Assembly (NCBI GenBank): GCA_016765095.1 | Contig: JAESQQ010000804.1 | Coordinates: forward strand, 1 to 36,506 | Reading direction: 5' to 3' | DNA length: 36,506 bases | DNA from: Planctomycetota bacterium | GTDB lineage: Bacteria > Planctomycetota > J058 | Translations under genes and position numbers: made by a program | Shown here: piece by piece, positions 1 to 9,700 of the stretch | Position numbering within the stretch: position 1 is the first letter of the stretch | Layout of the letters: each line of letters starts with the position of its first letter | Notes under the pieces: model-generated | The model's input: only the letters and a program-made list of their open reading frames with translations | What the model was told of the DNA's origin: nothing | The model's database searches: none

Positions 1-2045
1 CGCGCGCCCGAGCCACGGAGGCGCGTAGCCGCCCGCCGACCCGCTGCGTCCAGGCGGCCGGCGAGGAGCAAGCGCAGCGGAGCCGCGTCCAGGGGTGGGG
101 TTCGTTCAGCGAGATCCCTGAGCCTCCTCCCCTTCCCTCCTGTGAGCAGAGGGGCGTAGAGCGTCTTGAAGAGCGCTAGCAGGTGTGAAGGCGGTTGCCA
201 AGGCTCCGTCTCTTCGCGCAGGCTGCGAGGAGCCTGCGGCCAGTCGATCGCCATGAGACCTCGCGCTAGGCGCGCGATCTTCTCGTCGTCGACTTCGCCG
301 CGTACGAAGCGCTCCAGGTCGGCAAGGCTCGTAGGGCAGCGGCCCTGGAGCGGGAATCGCTTTGTTCCCAGTCGCGCGCCTTCGATCGCACGCCGCAAAG
401 CCACCGCAGCCAGGTCTGTGACAAGGTCCCGTCCGCTCCAGACAACTCTTGGCGACTTGAGCAGGCCAGTGTCCGTCGCGGCGAACTTCCAGAAGCCCTT
501 CGACCGCTCGATCGGCAAGCAGTGGACCCGAACCGGGCCCAAGCCCTGGCCCGGTCCTGCCGGCGACGCCCAGGCAGGCGTGACCTGGCTGGCGATAGCA
601 GCGGCCAACGAGACCTCCGCTGAGCCGTCGTCAAGAGCGTCGAGCCAGCCCTCGCTGAGTCGCGGGAGCGGCCTCAGCCGACTTTCGGCTGTCGATTTGG
701 GCCGTCCTGCCAGCATGTCTTCGGCTGCGCCGAGTTCGGCGAGCAGGGACTGCCAGTCACTTGCGCTCGTCCCTTCGCAGACCGCGAACATGGCTCGCTC
801 AATCTTCCTCGCTGCTCGCCCAAAGGCTGCGGGCGCAGTCTTCCCGTCAGCCGCTCTGCGAAGGCGCTCGACCCATTCGTCAATCTCCCCAAGCAGCGCC
901 GCCCGCGGCTCCGCCTGAACCGGCCAAAGCCCCAGGGGGACAGCGAGGTTGCTCTGCCCATTGCGCTCGAGGTAGCCATAGCGCTGGAAGCTCGTGATTC
1001 CACGGGCGACGCCCAGCCCGGCCACGGCGCGCGCCGCGTCCAAGGCGCGCTCAGCGCGACGCCCACCCACCTGCAGCCGGCCCTCGTGGAAGAGGGCCTG
1101 CACCTCAGCGTAGGTCGCGGGTCGGCTCCAAAGCGGAAGCCATTGTTCCCCACGTGCCGACTCGTCGGCCTTGGAGGCTGAGGCATAACCGCCAGCTTGT
1201 CCACGGAGGGCAAATGGAGCAGAGGCCTGCGGGAGTCCCCGCCCGTCCAGACGGCGAACCACGGAGGCCTGAAAGACGAGGCTCCCCTCCAGCATCAGCA
1301 CGAAATCCCAGGGGTTAATCAGGCTCTCGCCCTTGTAGCTGCTGGTGCTATTCGCGCCTCCTGCAGCTCCCGGATCGAACTGGCCGATCTTGCTATTGAC
1401 CAGTTCGTCGCTCGGCTGGCCGTGCAGACTGGCGGCTAGGAGGCGATGCGCCTCAGGAAGGGGACGACCCGTTTCCGGCTCAAAGAGATCAACTAGGCGC
1501 TGCATGAAGTTGTTAGTGAAGTCGAGTCGCCCGTCGTTCCCCCCCGTGCCCAAGAGGGCGGGATACTTGGGGTTTCCTTCTTCGGCAAGAACAGTCGCGG
1601 CACACAACCACTCCAGTTCAGGGCCGCGCCACCCTCGTCGGGAAGCTGCCAACAAGGCGGCTTTCGTGTCGTCTTTGGGGCTCTTGTCTGCGCCGTCAAC
1701 TTGCAACCTCGCAGCTTTGATCGCGCCTGCGTAGGCTTTGAAGCGCGGAGCCTCGCTCGCCGAGATCGGATCGATCCCGCTCTTGGTGTCCTTGGGGTAG
1801 AAACCGCTCCCCCCGTTCCAGGGGGCGATCAGGGGCGTCGGCCGATAGCGCTCGAGGAAGAAGCTCAGGAGCTCCTCTTCGTCGAGGGAGGTCACTATGC
1901 AAAAGACTCCGTCTCGCCAAAGTCCCCTCGTGGCGGAGTCTGCCTGCTCGGCCAAGAGCCTGAGCACGCCAAGCGCTTTGAGGTAGTGAGCCAGGGGCTG
2001 CGGTGTGCAGCCCTTGAGGGTGTGGAGGTGCAGGCTAGAGGTCAA
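1..2045 (-). CDS. csx17: Type I-G CRISPR-associated protein Csx17 (Cas8g), 3' end cut by window edge
   Basis: Large-subunit-type protein of the type I-G (formerly I-U) Cascade-like effector. It is read from the minus strand; 681 codons are visible without a stop before the left edge, and the family is usually somewhat over 700 residues, so only the tail is missing. The N-terminus carries the family hallmark GCTPQPLAHYLKALGVLRL (residues 12-30), followed by RPTPLIAPWNGGSGF (68-82); the visible end has the typical PLRLLLAGRLDAA segment. I chose a TTG start at 2045: it overlaps the end of cas3 by 11 bases and is preceded by AAGAGGA (2060-2054) at 8-base spacing. No ATG lies before the conserved N-terminus; a CTG at 2033 is the only other close candidate. 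csb1 (cas7), csb2 (cas5/6) and adaptation genes are expected just beyond the left edge. The identification rests on motifs. Confidence 0.92.
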   Translation of the reverse strand, partial: MTSSLHLHTLKGCTPQPLAHYLKALGVLRLLAEQADSATRGLWRDGVFCIVTSLDEEELLSFFLERYRPTPLIAPWNGGSGFYPKDTKSGIDPISASEAPRFKAYAGAIKAARLQVDGADKSPKDDTKAALLAASRRGWRGPELEWLCAATVLAEEGNPKYPALLGTGGNDGRLDFTNNFMQRLVDLFEPETGRPLPEAHRLLAASLHGQPSDELVNSKIGQFDPGAAGGANSTSSYKGESLINPWDFVLMLEGSLVFQASVVRRLDGRGLPQASAPFALRGQAGGYASASKADESARGEQWLPLWSRPATYAEVQALFHEGRLQVGGRRAERALDAARAVAGLGVARGITSFQRYGYLERNGQSNLAVPLGLWPVQAEPRAALLGEIDEWVERLRRAADGKTAPAAFGRAARKIERAMFAVCEGTSASDWQSLLAELGAAEDMLAGRPKSTAESRLRPLPRLSEGWLDALDDGSAEVSLAAAIASQVTPAWASPAGPGQGLGPVRVHCLPIERSKGFWKFAATDTGLLKSPRVVWSGRDLVTDLAAVALRRAIEGARLGTKRFPLQGRCPTSLADLERFVRGEVDDEKIARLARGLMAIDWPQAPRSLREETEPWQPPSHLLALFKTLYAPLLTGGKGRRLRDLAERTPPLDAAPLRLLLAGRLDAAGRRAATRLRGSGA

Positions 2046-4677
2046 GAGAAGCGTCCTCTTTGGACAGGGCCGAGGAGCGGTGGTCCGCGATGCGCAGCAA
2101 GGCTTCGAGGTAGGCGAGCTTGAAGGGGCCATGGCGCTCGAGGAGGCCCGCGACCCGCTCGCTCCATGAGCGGCCATAGCGAGCAGAGGCGCCAAGGCTC
2201 GCCAGTTCGAGGTTCAGGCTCAACTCGGGGATCGTGTGAACCCGACCGTCGGCACCCGTGAGCGGCGTCTCGGGAAACACGTCCCCTGTGACGACCCCAT
2301 GGATCGCTCCCAGACCACGCTTGAGGTCCTTGGGGGTCGCCGACCAGCTCGTGCGGACCTTGCCGTGGTGGCTGACGACGAGATAGGCGACCAGGTCGAA
2401 TTCGCTCGCGCTGAGGGCCGCCAGCTCCGCGGCGAGCTCGCTCACGACCCCTGGCGGGGCGAGTTCTTCTGGGGCTTCGCCAAGAAGCTCGAAGAGTCCC
2501 TCCAGCGAGCCCAAGAGCGCCTCGTGCTTGGGTTCGGCGACTCGGAGGAGTTCGAAGAGCGCCAAGACACTGACGAGTTCGTGTCGGAAGCCGGGGCGCT
2601 GGGGATAGGCCGGGCGCCTCCAGGCCTGGCTTGGGGCCTTGGCCAAGTCTCGACGCTCCCTGACGGCGCTGACCTCGCTCCGCGAACTCTCTTTGATCGC
2701 GGCCTGAAAGGTCTCGGCGGCCTTCCCGCTGTCGTGGTGGCGGGCGGCTAGGGTCAGAAGTGAACTCAGCTCGGCGGGCAGCTGGAGCTGCTCCGCGAGC
2801 TGAGCGACGATCTCGGCGGTCTCCCGGCCGTGGGTCGCGATCGTCTTCCAGCCGGAGACGGAGAGGCTGTCGTCTTCGGCGGCGGCGGCGGTCTCCTCGA
2901 AGCGCTCGGCAGCCGGATCGGCAGGAGCCGGCGTCGTGAGGGTCGGAGCAGGGCCCTTGGCCTTCGGATCCCAGCCTCGCTGAGGGTCATAGCCCCCTAC
3001 CTTGGCGTCGACCAGAATTCGCATTCCCGGGAGGATTCGGCCCAGGTCACGGATCCGGAGCCACTCGCCCTCGAGGTAGTCGAAGGCATAGGCGGGCTGG
3101 CCCTTGAGCCACTTGCGCGCGGCGAAGAAGGGCACCGGGCAGAGCTCGTCCCGCCCGACGCGGCCAACGACGCTCTTGCTGAGGGTGGGTGGCGTGGCCT
3201 CGAGGGCGCGCCAAAGGACCAAGACGTCGCGCTCGACTCCCTCACGAATGTAGCGCCCGACGTCGAGGTCGGCCCCCGAGAGGTCAGGCGTCGTATCAAA
3301 GAGCTCCAGCACGTCTCGGCGCAAGAGGAGGTGAAGGGGCTGATAAGGGTAGAGGAGGGAGAGGAGCTCGTCCCCGTCCTGCTCGAGCTTCACGCCGAAG
3401 GCCTCAAGCGCGCTGATGTCGCCGCTCCCTTGCCCTTGGAGCAAGCGCTCAAGAGCGAGATCGGCCGCGCGCAACTCGACGCTCGTGTAGGGAAGCGCTC
3501 CCTTGGTATCTGTCGGTGGGCCGCCGACGACGATCAAGCGTCCTTCCTCTGCCACAGGCCAGGCTCGGCGTGCGCAGCGGCCAAAGCGCTGTACGAGGGA
3601 AGGCCAAGGGGCCAAGTCGGTGATCAGCAGGCGCGCGGAGAGGTCGACGCCTGCCTCAACGACTTGGGTAGCCACGATCACGCGACCCGCGGTGGGCAGC
3701 CCTGCTTCCTTGTCGAGGAAGGCCTGAGGCCATTGGGCCCGCTCATGCCCGCGGAAGCGGCTGTGAACGAGGCAGAGTTCGGGCGCGTCCTCGCGCAGCT
3801 TGCGCTTGGCGCCCTTCCCTTCGGAGTAGGCCTTGACCAAGGCGGCGTGAACTGCGCAGGCCCGATCGACGCGGTTGACGATGACCAGCGTCATGGTCCC
3901 TGCTTCGTGCTGCTCCTGGACGAGCTGGGCGAGGTCCGAGACCTCGCGGATATCCGCCCGACGCTCAAGGGGCTTGCGAATGTTCCAGAGCCCGCCCTCG
4001 CGCGCTCGGTCTGGGATGCAGACCATGTCAGCGCTCAGCTTGCCGAGTCCCCCTTCGGTTTCGGGCGACTTCAACCAACTCGGTCGAAGGGTCGCGCTCA
4101 TCCACCAAGTCCCGGTCGGCCGCAAGGGTGGGGGATCCTGACGGAGAGCGTTGAGCTGGGCGCTGGTCGCCAAGCCGACTCCCATGAGTTGAATCTCGTC
4201 CATCAGCCAGAGCGTGTCTGTGTGCAGAAGCCCGAAATCAATCGGCCAGTGGGCGCGACCCGCTCCGTAGCCACGGTTGAGGGCCCGGGACAGGAGCATG
4301 TCTTGCGTCCCGAGCACGATGGTTGGCGTCTCGGGTGCGAAGGCGTAGCGCCCGCCCTCGACCCCGCCCATGAGGACATGGAGATCGACCTTGACCTCAG
4401 GCAGGAGAGAGTCCAGCCAAGCCTGGATCGCGGCGGCGCTTTGCTCCACCAAGACGCGCATCGGCAGCGCGTAGGCCAGCCTCAAGGGCCATTGTGGGTT
4501 GCCCTGGGCTGCGCGCTGGTAGAGCCAAGCGAGGACAACCCCAGCCGTCTTGCCGAAGCCGGTCGGAAGGCGGAGGAGGCGATCTTTGAACTCCGCGTCC
4601 TCGCCGAGGGCTCGCTGCCAATCATGCGGCTTAAAGCTCGTGACGCCTTCAAACCAGGTGGCATATGAAGTGCTCAT
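2035..4677 (-). CDS. cas3: CRISPR-associated helicase/nuclease Cas3, type I-G form with C-terminal HD domain
   Basis: 880-residue DNA-degrading effector recruited to targets marked by the type I-G complex. The SF2 helicase core comes first: Walker A LPTGFGKT (37-44), motif II DEIQ in WLMDEIQLMG (about 157-166), SAT at about 194-196, and motif VI QRFGRCAR (363-370). The HD nuclease lies at the C-terminus with HHDSGK (647-652) and later histidines at about 699 and 770-771. The order helicase then HD is that of type I-G and opposite to most Cas3. I chose ATG 4677, preceded by GAGGGG at 6 bases, rather than the 8-codon longer reading from 4701. It is the first gene of the leftward operon and overlaps csx17. 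All key motifs look intact, so it should be active. Confidence 0.95.
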   Translation of the reverse strand: MSTSYATWFEGVTSFKPHDWQRALGEDAEFKDRLLRLPTGFGKTAGVVLAWLYQRAAQGNPQWPLRLAYALPMRVLVEQSAAAIQAWLDSLLPEVKVDLHVLMGGVEGGRYAFAPETPTIVLGTQDMLLSRALNRGYGAGRAHWPIDFGLLHTDTLWLMDEIQLMGVGLATSAQLNALRQDPPPLRPTGTWWMSATLRPSWLKSPETEGGLGKLSADMVCIPDRAREGGLWNIRKPLERRADIREVSDLAQLVQEQHEAGTMTLVIVNRVDRACAVHAALVKAYSEGKGAKRKLREDAPELCLVHSRFRGHERAQWPQAFLDKEAGLPTAGRVIVATQVVEAGVDLSARLLITDLAPWPSLVQRFGRCARRAWPVAEEGRLIVVGGPPTDTKGALPYTSVELRAADLALERLLQGQGSGDISALEAFGVKLEQDGDELLSLLYPYQPLHLLLRRDVLELFDTTPDLSGADLDVGRYIREGVERDVLVLWRALEATPPTLSKSVVGRVGRDELCPVPFFAARKWLKGQPAYAFDYLEGEWLRIRDLGRILPGMRILVDAKVGGYDPQRGWDPKAKGPAPTLTTPAPADPAAERFEETAAAAEDDSLSVSGWKTIATHGRETAEIVAQLAEQLQLPAELSSLLTLAARHHDSGKAAETFQAAIKESSRSEVSAVRERRDLAKAPSQAWRRPAYPQRPGFRHELVSVLALFELLRVAEPKHEALLGSLEGLFELLGEAPEELAPPGVVSELAAELAALSASEFDLVAYLVVSHHGKVRTSWSATPKDLKRGLGAIHGVVTGDVFPETPLTGADGRVHTIPELSLNLELASLGASARYGRSWSERVAGLLERHGPFKLAYLEALLRIADHRSSALSKEDASLDL

Positions 4678-5079
4678 TCGCGTCCCCTCAGGCCCACACA
4701 AGGGGGGAGTCTAGTGGAGGCTTCGGACCAGAGCAGCACGCGCCGCCGCTCCTGGCCTCGAAAGGAGACGAGGTCGCTAGCCCAGCGTCAGAGTGGGGAA
4801 GGAATTGGCACGAATTGAGCTGGGGAGGGAACACTGTGAGCCTCAGGTGGTGGGTCAGCAGACTGAACGGTGAGCAAGCTCGGGCCTGATAAGCTCAAAG
4901 CGGAATTTCGAGGGAAAGCGCACAAGCCTTGCGAGCGGAGTGGGTTGTGACTCGCCCCCCCGAGACCCGCCTGGCGCGAGGGAACTCAGGTCCTAGGCGT
5001 GACGGACTTGAAGATCGGCCTGCCCCCTTCATCCCCTCCGGCCAGTCCGAGCGCCTAGACTTGGGCCCGGGAGGGGTTC
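4678..5079. other. Divergent intergenic region between cas3 and the sigma-factor operon
   Basis: Some 400 bases without a convincing gene. It must hold the leftward cas promoter and the rightward promoter of the sigma-factor operon. I see no repeated 28-37 base units, so no CRISPR array lies here. A sigma-54-like element (4806-4821) and a TAGACT box (5056-5061) ahead of the sigma gene are the only recognisable signals. Confidence 0.6.
4806..4821 (+). promoter_or_regulatory. Candidate sigma-54 (-24/-12) promoter
   Basis: TTGGCACGAATTGAGC places GG (4807-4808) and GC (4819-4820) exactly ten bases apart, with a perfect TGGCACG half as in the -24 box. The -12 half reads GAGC rather than TTGC. 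It points rightward, about 260 bases before the ECF sigma gene. A single match of this kind can arise by chance, and the leader would be long. Confidence 0.3.
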
Positions 5080-5736
5080 GTGTCGGACGCCCCAAGTCAG
5101 CGCTGCTGCCGAGAAGACTACGAGGCCTGGCTCGCAGCTTGCGATCGCGGCGACGAAGCGGCAGCGCAGGCTGCCTGTGACGCGCTAGCTCGTTGCCTCT
5201 GTGAGACGTGCGCTGGGCTGGCGCGCTGGCGTGCTCGCTCGGTGTCCGGCGTCGAGGCGGAGGATCTCCTCCAGGAGGCCTGGCGACGCCTCCAAACGCA
5301 CCTCGGGAAGCCGCCCTCCGAGCGGGGCCCGGGCTTTCCCCTCAGCCTGTTTCGGATCGCCCTCCGCTCCGCCACGATCGACGCAGCTCGACGTCACAAG
5401 ACGCGTCGCCTCGTCGCCGGAGGACTGGAAGGCGTCGAACTCCCTCCAGCAGAAGAGCCTGGGGTCGGCCAAGCTGCTGAGGCCAGCGAGGCCCAGGCCA
5501 GGGTTCACGAGACCCTCCAGCGACTCTCCGCCTCGGCCCTCCACGTCGATCGAGTCGCCGTCGACCTGCTAACGCTGCACTACCTCGAAGGGCTGAGCGC
5601 ACCCCAGATCGCTGTTCAGCTCGGCAGGACCACAGGGGCGGTGGAGCAGGCCCTCCGCCGCGCTCGAATGCGCTTCTCAGCGGCGTTCGGCGCCCGACCC
5701 GGAGCCCCGCAGCTGGGCTCAGGGGAGGCGCTGTGA
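5080..5736 (+). CDS. ECF-like RNA polymerase sigma factor
   Basis: 218-residue sigma-70 family protein of ECF size. Region 2 is visible as VEAEDLLQEAWRRL (about 59-72) and LFRIALRSATIDAARR (about 89-104). Region 4 is visible as LLTLHYLEGLSAPQIAVQLG and TTGAVEQALRRAR (about 162-197), the helix-turn-helix that reads the -35 element. GTG 5080 follows GGGAGGGG (5069-5076). The stop overlaps the GTG of the next gene (GTGA at 5733-5736), so translation is coupled. The third gene carries two anti-sigma-type zinc fingers, so this sigma factor is probably held inactive by that product. The N-terminal 45 residues are Cys-rich (Cys at about 9, 10, 21, 30, 36, 38, 42), unusual for an ECF factor and possibly redox- or metal-sensing. 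Its target promoters are unknown. Confidence 0.85.
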   Translation: MSDAPSQRCCREDYEAWLAACDRGDEAAAQAACDALARCLCETCAGLARWRARSVSGVEAEDLLQEAWRRLQTHLGKPPSERGPGFPLSLFRIALRSATIDAARRHKTRRLVAGGLEGVELPPAEEPGVGQAAEASEAQARVHETLQRLSASALHVDRVAVDLLTLHYLEGLSAPQIAVQLGRTTGAVEQALRRARMRFSAAFGARPGAPQLGSGEAL

Positions 5737-6758
5737 GCGAGCCCCGCGAAGCGGACCAGGCCAGCGAAGGCGCAGGCCCGAAATCCGAAACGGTCGTAGA
5801 GCGCGTCAAGGCCTTTCGCAGCAAGCAGCGCCGGTTGCCCTTCGAGGCCGAGGTCTCACGCTTGGTCGCGGACGAGTCGAACCCCGCCCGGCCGACCTTG
5901 GTCGTGTGCCGACCTCGGAGCGCTCCCCAAGTCGAGGTGTGGGCTGAACTCCCTGCCTGGCTCGAACTCTACGGAGACCCCGAGCGCGAGCGGAGCCTGG
6001 TCGAGCGCATGCTCCTTTCGGCACTCAGCCCCGACCCCAGCGACCCCTTCCCCGCGATCTGCCTTCGCCTTCGCTCGGGGTCCCTTCGTGGCTCCGGGCC
6101 AGAGGTCGCGGCGGCTGAGGTCCTGACGCCTTTTGAAGCGCGAGTCCGCTTGCCTGCGGCCGACGAGGGCCGCCAATCCATGCGCTGCCTAGGCTTCACT
6201 GAGCCCCGCCGGCGCCACGCAAAGGCCTGCAAGCACGTCTACGGGCTCGGCTTGGAAAGTGCGGGCTCCCTGACGAGGGTCCTCTCGGCCTCGGAGCGAG
6301 TCCCTCCGATCGACCTCCTCGGACTGCGAGAGCAGGGCTGCCAGCTCGCCTCTGCTCTCGGTGCCTTCGATCTCGCCAGCGATCACTTCCGAGACTACTG
6401 CCGAAGCTGCCCGAGCAAGACCCTCCTGGACGTAGACGAGCGCTTGGGGGGAGCCTCGCGAATCCTAGGGCGAGAAAGCAAGCGTGCGGTCGAGTCGGCG
6501 GCGGAGGAGGGCGACGTGGCCGCGCTCAGTCGGACTCGGATCGGCTTTGCCTCACCGCTGGGGGTGTTGCACTTCGCCCAGCGGATTCGGGGGACCCAAC
6601 CTGTCGCCTACCTGGCCGTGACCACCTATTGGGCAGGGCTGGAGCGCCAGGCAGGGCGCAGCGGAGGTGCTTCTCCCCAGGCACAAGCGCAAAAAAGACT
6701 TGAGCGAGGTGTCAGGGAGGGGCGGCGTGGCGCGTCCTGGCTAAGGAGAAGGACATGA
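5733..6758 (+). CDS. Hypothetical protein between sigma factor and zinc-finger/Lon protein
   Basis: 341-residue protein I do not recognise. It starts at a GTG overlapping the sigma-factor stop, with GGGGAGG four bases before it, and ends in ATGA overlapping the next gene. It has no signal peptide or membrane segment. Visible features are a basic N-terminal stretch, a short CRSC motif at about 224-227, a helical middle with AAEEGDVAAL, and a Gln/Arg-rich basic tail of about 40 residues ending in RRRT. It is locked between a sigma factor and a putative anti-sigma/protease, so it may be a substrate, adaptor or effector of the Lon-like domain. That role is inference from position only. Confidence 0.8.
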   Translation: MSEPREADQASEGAGPKSETVVERVKAFRSKQRRLPFEAEVSRLVADESNPARPTLVVCRPRSAPQVEVWAELPAWLELYGDPERERSLVERMLLSALSPDPSDPFPAICLRLRSGSLRGSGPEVAAAEVLTPFEARVRLPAADEGRQSMRCLGFTEPRRRHAKACKHVYGLGLESAGSLTRVLSASERVPPIDLLGLREQGCQLASALGAFDLASDHFRDYCRSCPSKTLLDVDERLGGASRILGRESKRAVESAAEEGDVAALSRTRIGFASPLGVLHFAQRIRGTQPVAYLAVTTYWAGLERQAGRSGGASPQAQAQKRLERGVREGRRGASWLRRRT

Positions 6759-9700
6759 GCCAGGACGACCGAGCCGAACTCCTCGAGCTGATCGAACTCC
6801 TCGAAGCGGGGAGCCAAGGCCCGAGCCTCAGCCTCAGCCTACTGGGACTTTGCGCTCGCCAGCTCTCGGGGGGGACCTTCTCCGCTGAGCTCCGCGAGCG
6901 CGCCAAGGCCGTCCTTCTGCCCGCACTCGGGGAGAGCGCAGCGTTGGCTGCCGGGCGCTACGAGCGCAGCCTGGCTGCCGCCGAGGCTGGAGTCGGCGAT
7001 CCCTTCTTCGCGGACGACAACGAAGCGCAGCGGCTCGTGATCGAGGTCCTCGAGGCCCGCGACCGCCTCCAGCAAGGCAACGATGCCTGCCGTGCGCTGG
7101 AGCTGGACGCTGGGGAGGGCTTCGTCCTCCTCGGAGAAGAGGAGGAGCGGCTCTCGAGCCTGCTCGATCGCGCGCTGCCTGCCAACCCCTTGCGCCGCGA
7201 GGAGGCACCTGCCTCCAAGCTCGGCTGGTGGTGGACGTATCGCCTCGACTGCGACGAGAACCTCTTGGCCCAGGCCCGCAGCGAAGCCTTGACGCCGCGC
7301 CTGGCGAAGTCCCTCGAGGAGCACTTGCGCGGCTGCCCCTTCTGCGCGCTCGAGCTCGAAGCGGAGGCGGACGTCGACAAGCTGCTCAGTGAAGAGCTGA
7401 AGGATCGCCCGGCCTGCCCCGCCCCCGAAGAGCTCGACGCGCTCTCGCGTGGAAACCTGCCTCCTCACCAGGCCCGCGGCCTCGCCGATCACGTCGAGCT
7501 CTGCGCAGAGTGCAGAGCCGCCTTGCGCGCGGCACCTCGCGCTCGAAGGCGTGAGCCGGCGGGAGTGATCCGCCTGGGGGCCTTGATCGCAGCCCAGCTT
7601 GAGCTGGTCCGCTTCGCCTCCGCCGGTCCTGCGCTCGCGTTGGCGCCCCTTGAGGGGCTTCACCGCGTGACCCGAATGGACTCCACGAGCCAAGAGCCCC
7701 TGGAGATCGGCGTCGTGCATCGCTCCGGTGACGTCCAGCTCGTCGTCTGGGCACCAGGGCTGGAGCGCGTGAGGGTGTTCGACCTCGAGGCTGGCAGCCT
7801 GGACCCCGCTCAAAGCGACCCCGTCGCGACTCTCACGGCCCGCGAGGGTCTGTTCAGGCTCTCTCTAGCCAGCGGAACCGGAGGAGGCAGCATGTTGCTA
7901 GACCTCGGGGAACTGGGCACGCGAGTCGTCGATCCCGAGATCGTCCACCTCTGGGCAGAGCCCTGCGATCGGGCAGTGGTCGAGGCCAAACAGGCCCTGG
8001 CTTTGGGAAGCCCAGCGCTCGCCGAGGAACTCCTCAGGGTCTATGCCAGCAAGCTGGTGCCTGGCTTGCGCCGATCCCTCGCGGAGGCCGCGGTTCGCGA
8101 CCTGGGCATTGAACGTCGTCGCGCGACCCACCTTCCGACTCGGGGAAGCGTCGACACCTTGGTCGCCTGGGGGGGTAAAGGTGGCCTCGTCAGAGTCTCG
8201 GCCCTGACCTCCGACGATCGCGAGACCCCAGGGCAGGGGGCCGAGCTCTGCTCCGCCCTCAGACTCGGCGGCGAGGTCGGGCTTAGCTTTGCCAACAAGG
8301 TTAGGCCGATTGAAAGGAAGCGCTTCTCGAAGCCCGTCCTAGAGCTCGACCTCGAGGGCTCAGAGCTGCGCGGCGCTGGCGCCTCGGTCGGCCTGGCTGC
8401 GGCCTTGGCGCGTTACTCCGCGCTTCTGGAGCTCGACCTCCCCGCAGGACTCCTCGTGACAGGGGTTCTGGTCGGCGCCTCGGGGCGACTCGAAGCGGTA
8501 GACGGTCGGGTGCTGCCCGAGAAACTGCGGGCCGCGGCGAGAGAGCGGGGCCGAGCTCGCGTGATCCTCCCGGCAAGAAACGAGGCGGACGTCCCTGCTG
8601 ACATGGCGTCCACCCTGGACCTTTCTTTTGCGACCGACTTCGCGCAGGCCCTCGACTTGGCCTTTGGCCCCGAGCACCGCTCCGATTGCCAAGACGACTC
8701 GATCGCGGGGCTACGGACCCGCGCCAAGGAGGCCGAACGCTCTTACCGCTGGAAGGAGGCGATTGAGCTGGCTGAGCACCTCTTGGTCCACCCCGAGGCC
8801 CAGGACGGAGATCGGCTCAGCGCACACTGGATCGTCGGCATTTGCCGGACCCACCAAGCGCGACCTACCGAGGCCGCGAGCGCCTTCGCGGTGGCCAGGA
8901 CCTTGCGCGAGAGACTCGAGGCCAACTTTCAGCTCGATCACGTGGACGCCGTGTATCTGGCCATGGGAAGGGCTGATCACCTCGCAGACCTGTTCCGCCT
9001 CGAGGAGGCCATAGACGAGGTCGAGGCAGGTCTAAAGCTCGCGCCCAACCTCGCCTTGAGAGCCAAGGCCTTCGGGCTGCGAGGCCTCTTCCTCCACTAC
9101 GCAGATCGGCAAGCCGAGGCCTTGGAAAGCCTCCAGCAGGCCTCTCAGGCTCTTGAAGGCGCGCCCGGTGGAGGGGATCCCCAGGACCGAAGTCGTTTCT
9201 TCTGCTGGCGCGCTCTGGTCCTCGTGGCTCAGAACGAGTTCACCGAAGCAGGGGTCGCGCTAGAAGCTGGGCTCGCGCTCTCAGAGGAGATTCAAGACGA
9301 GCGGGGCCGGAGCGCCAATCGCGTCTACCTCTACCGCACTAGGGCTCGTCTGGAGGCAGCTCGAGGCTGCTGGGAGGAGAGTTGGACTGCTGCCAAGCTG
9401 GCTCTAGAGGTTCTCGCTGACTCCAGCGGCTACCCAGCCAGTTCTCTGCGGCGACTGGCTGGCCGTGCCCTTCTTGAACTCGGGCGGGTCGAGGAGGGGG
9501 GCGCTGAACTCAAAGCGGGGGCAGAGCGTTCGCCGACTCCGGGTTCTGCCTTGAATTCGCTCTTGAGCGCGCTTCCCCTCGCTGAGCACGCAGCTTGGCT
9601 CTTGGAGACCGGCACGAGCCCCGAGCGTGCGGCAGAGGTGCTGGCAGAGGTCCGAGCGCGCCTCGACGCCTACGCCCCCGCTCAGGAGCGCTTTAGCGCG

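Noticed and set aside
2830-4668. 612-codon open frame on the plus strand opposite cas3
   Set aside because: It is the antisense shadow of a strongly supported cas3 gene, with no motifs, as is common in high-GC DNA.
4678-5079. Possible CRISPR array beside cas3
   Set aside because: No direct repeats of suitable length or regular spacing are present.
6839-7813. Minus-strand 324-codon open frame inside the zinc-finger/Lon gene
   Set aside because: Shadow of the well-supported plus-strand gene; its protein shows no recognisable motif.
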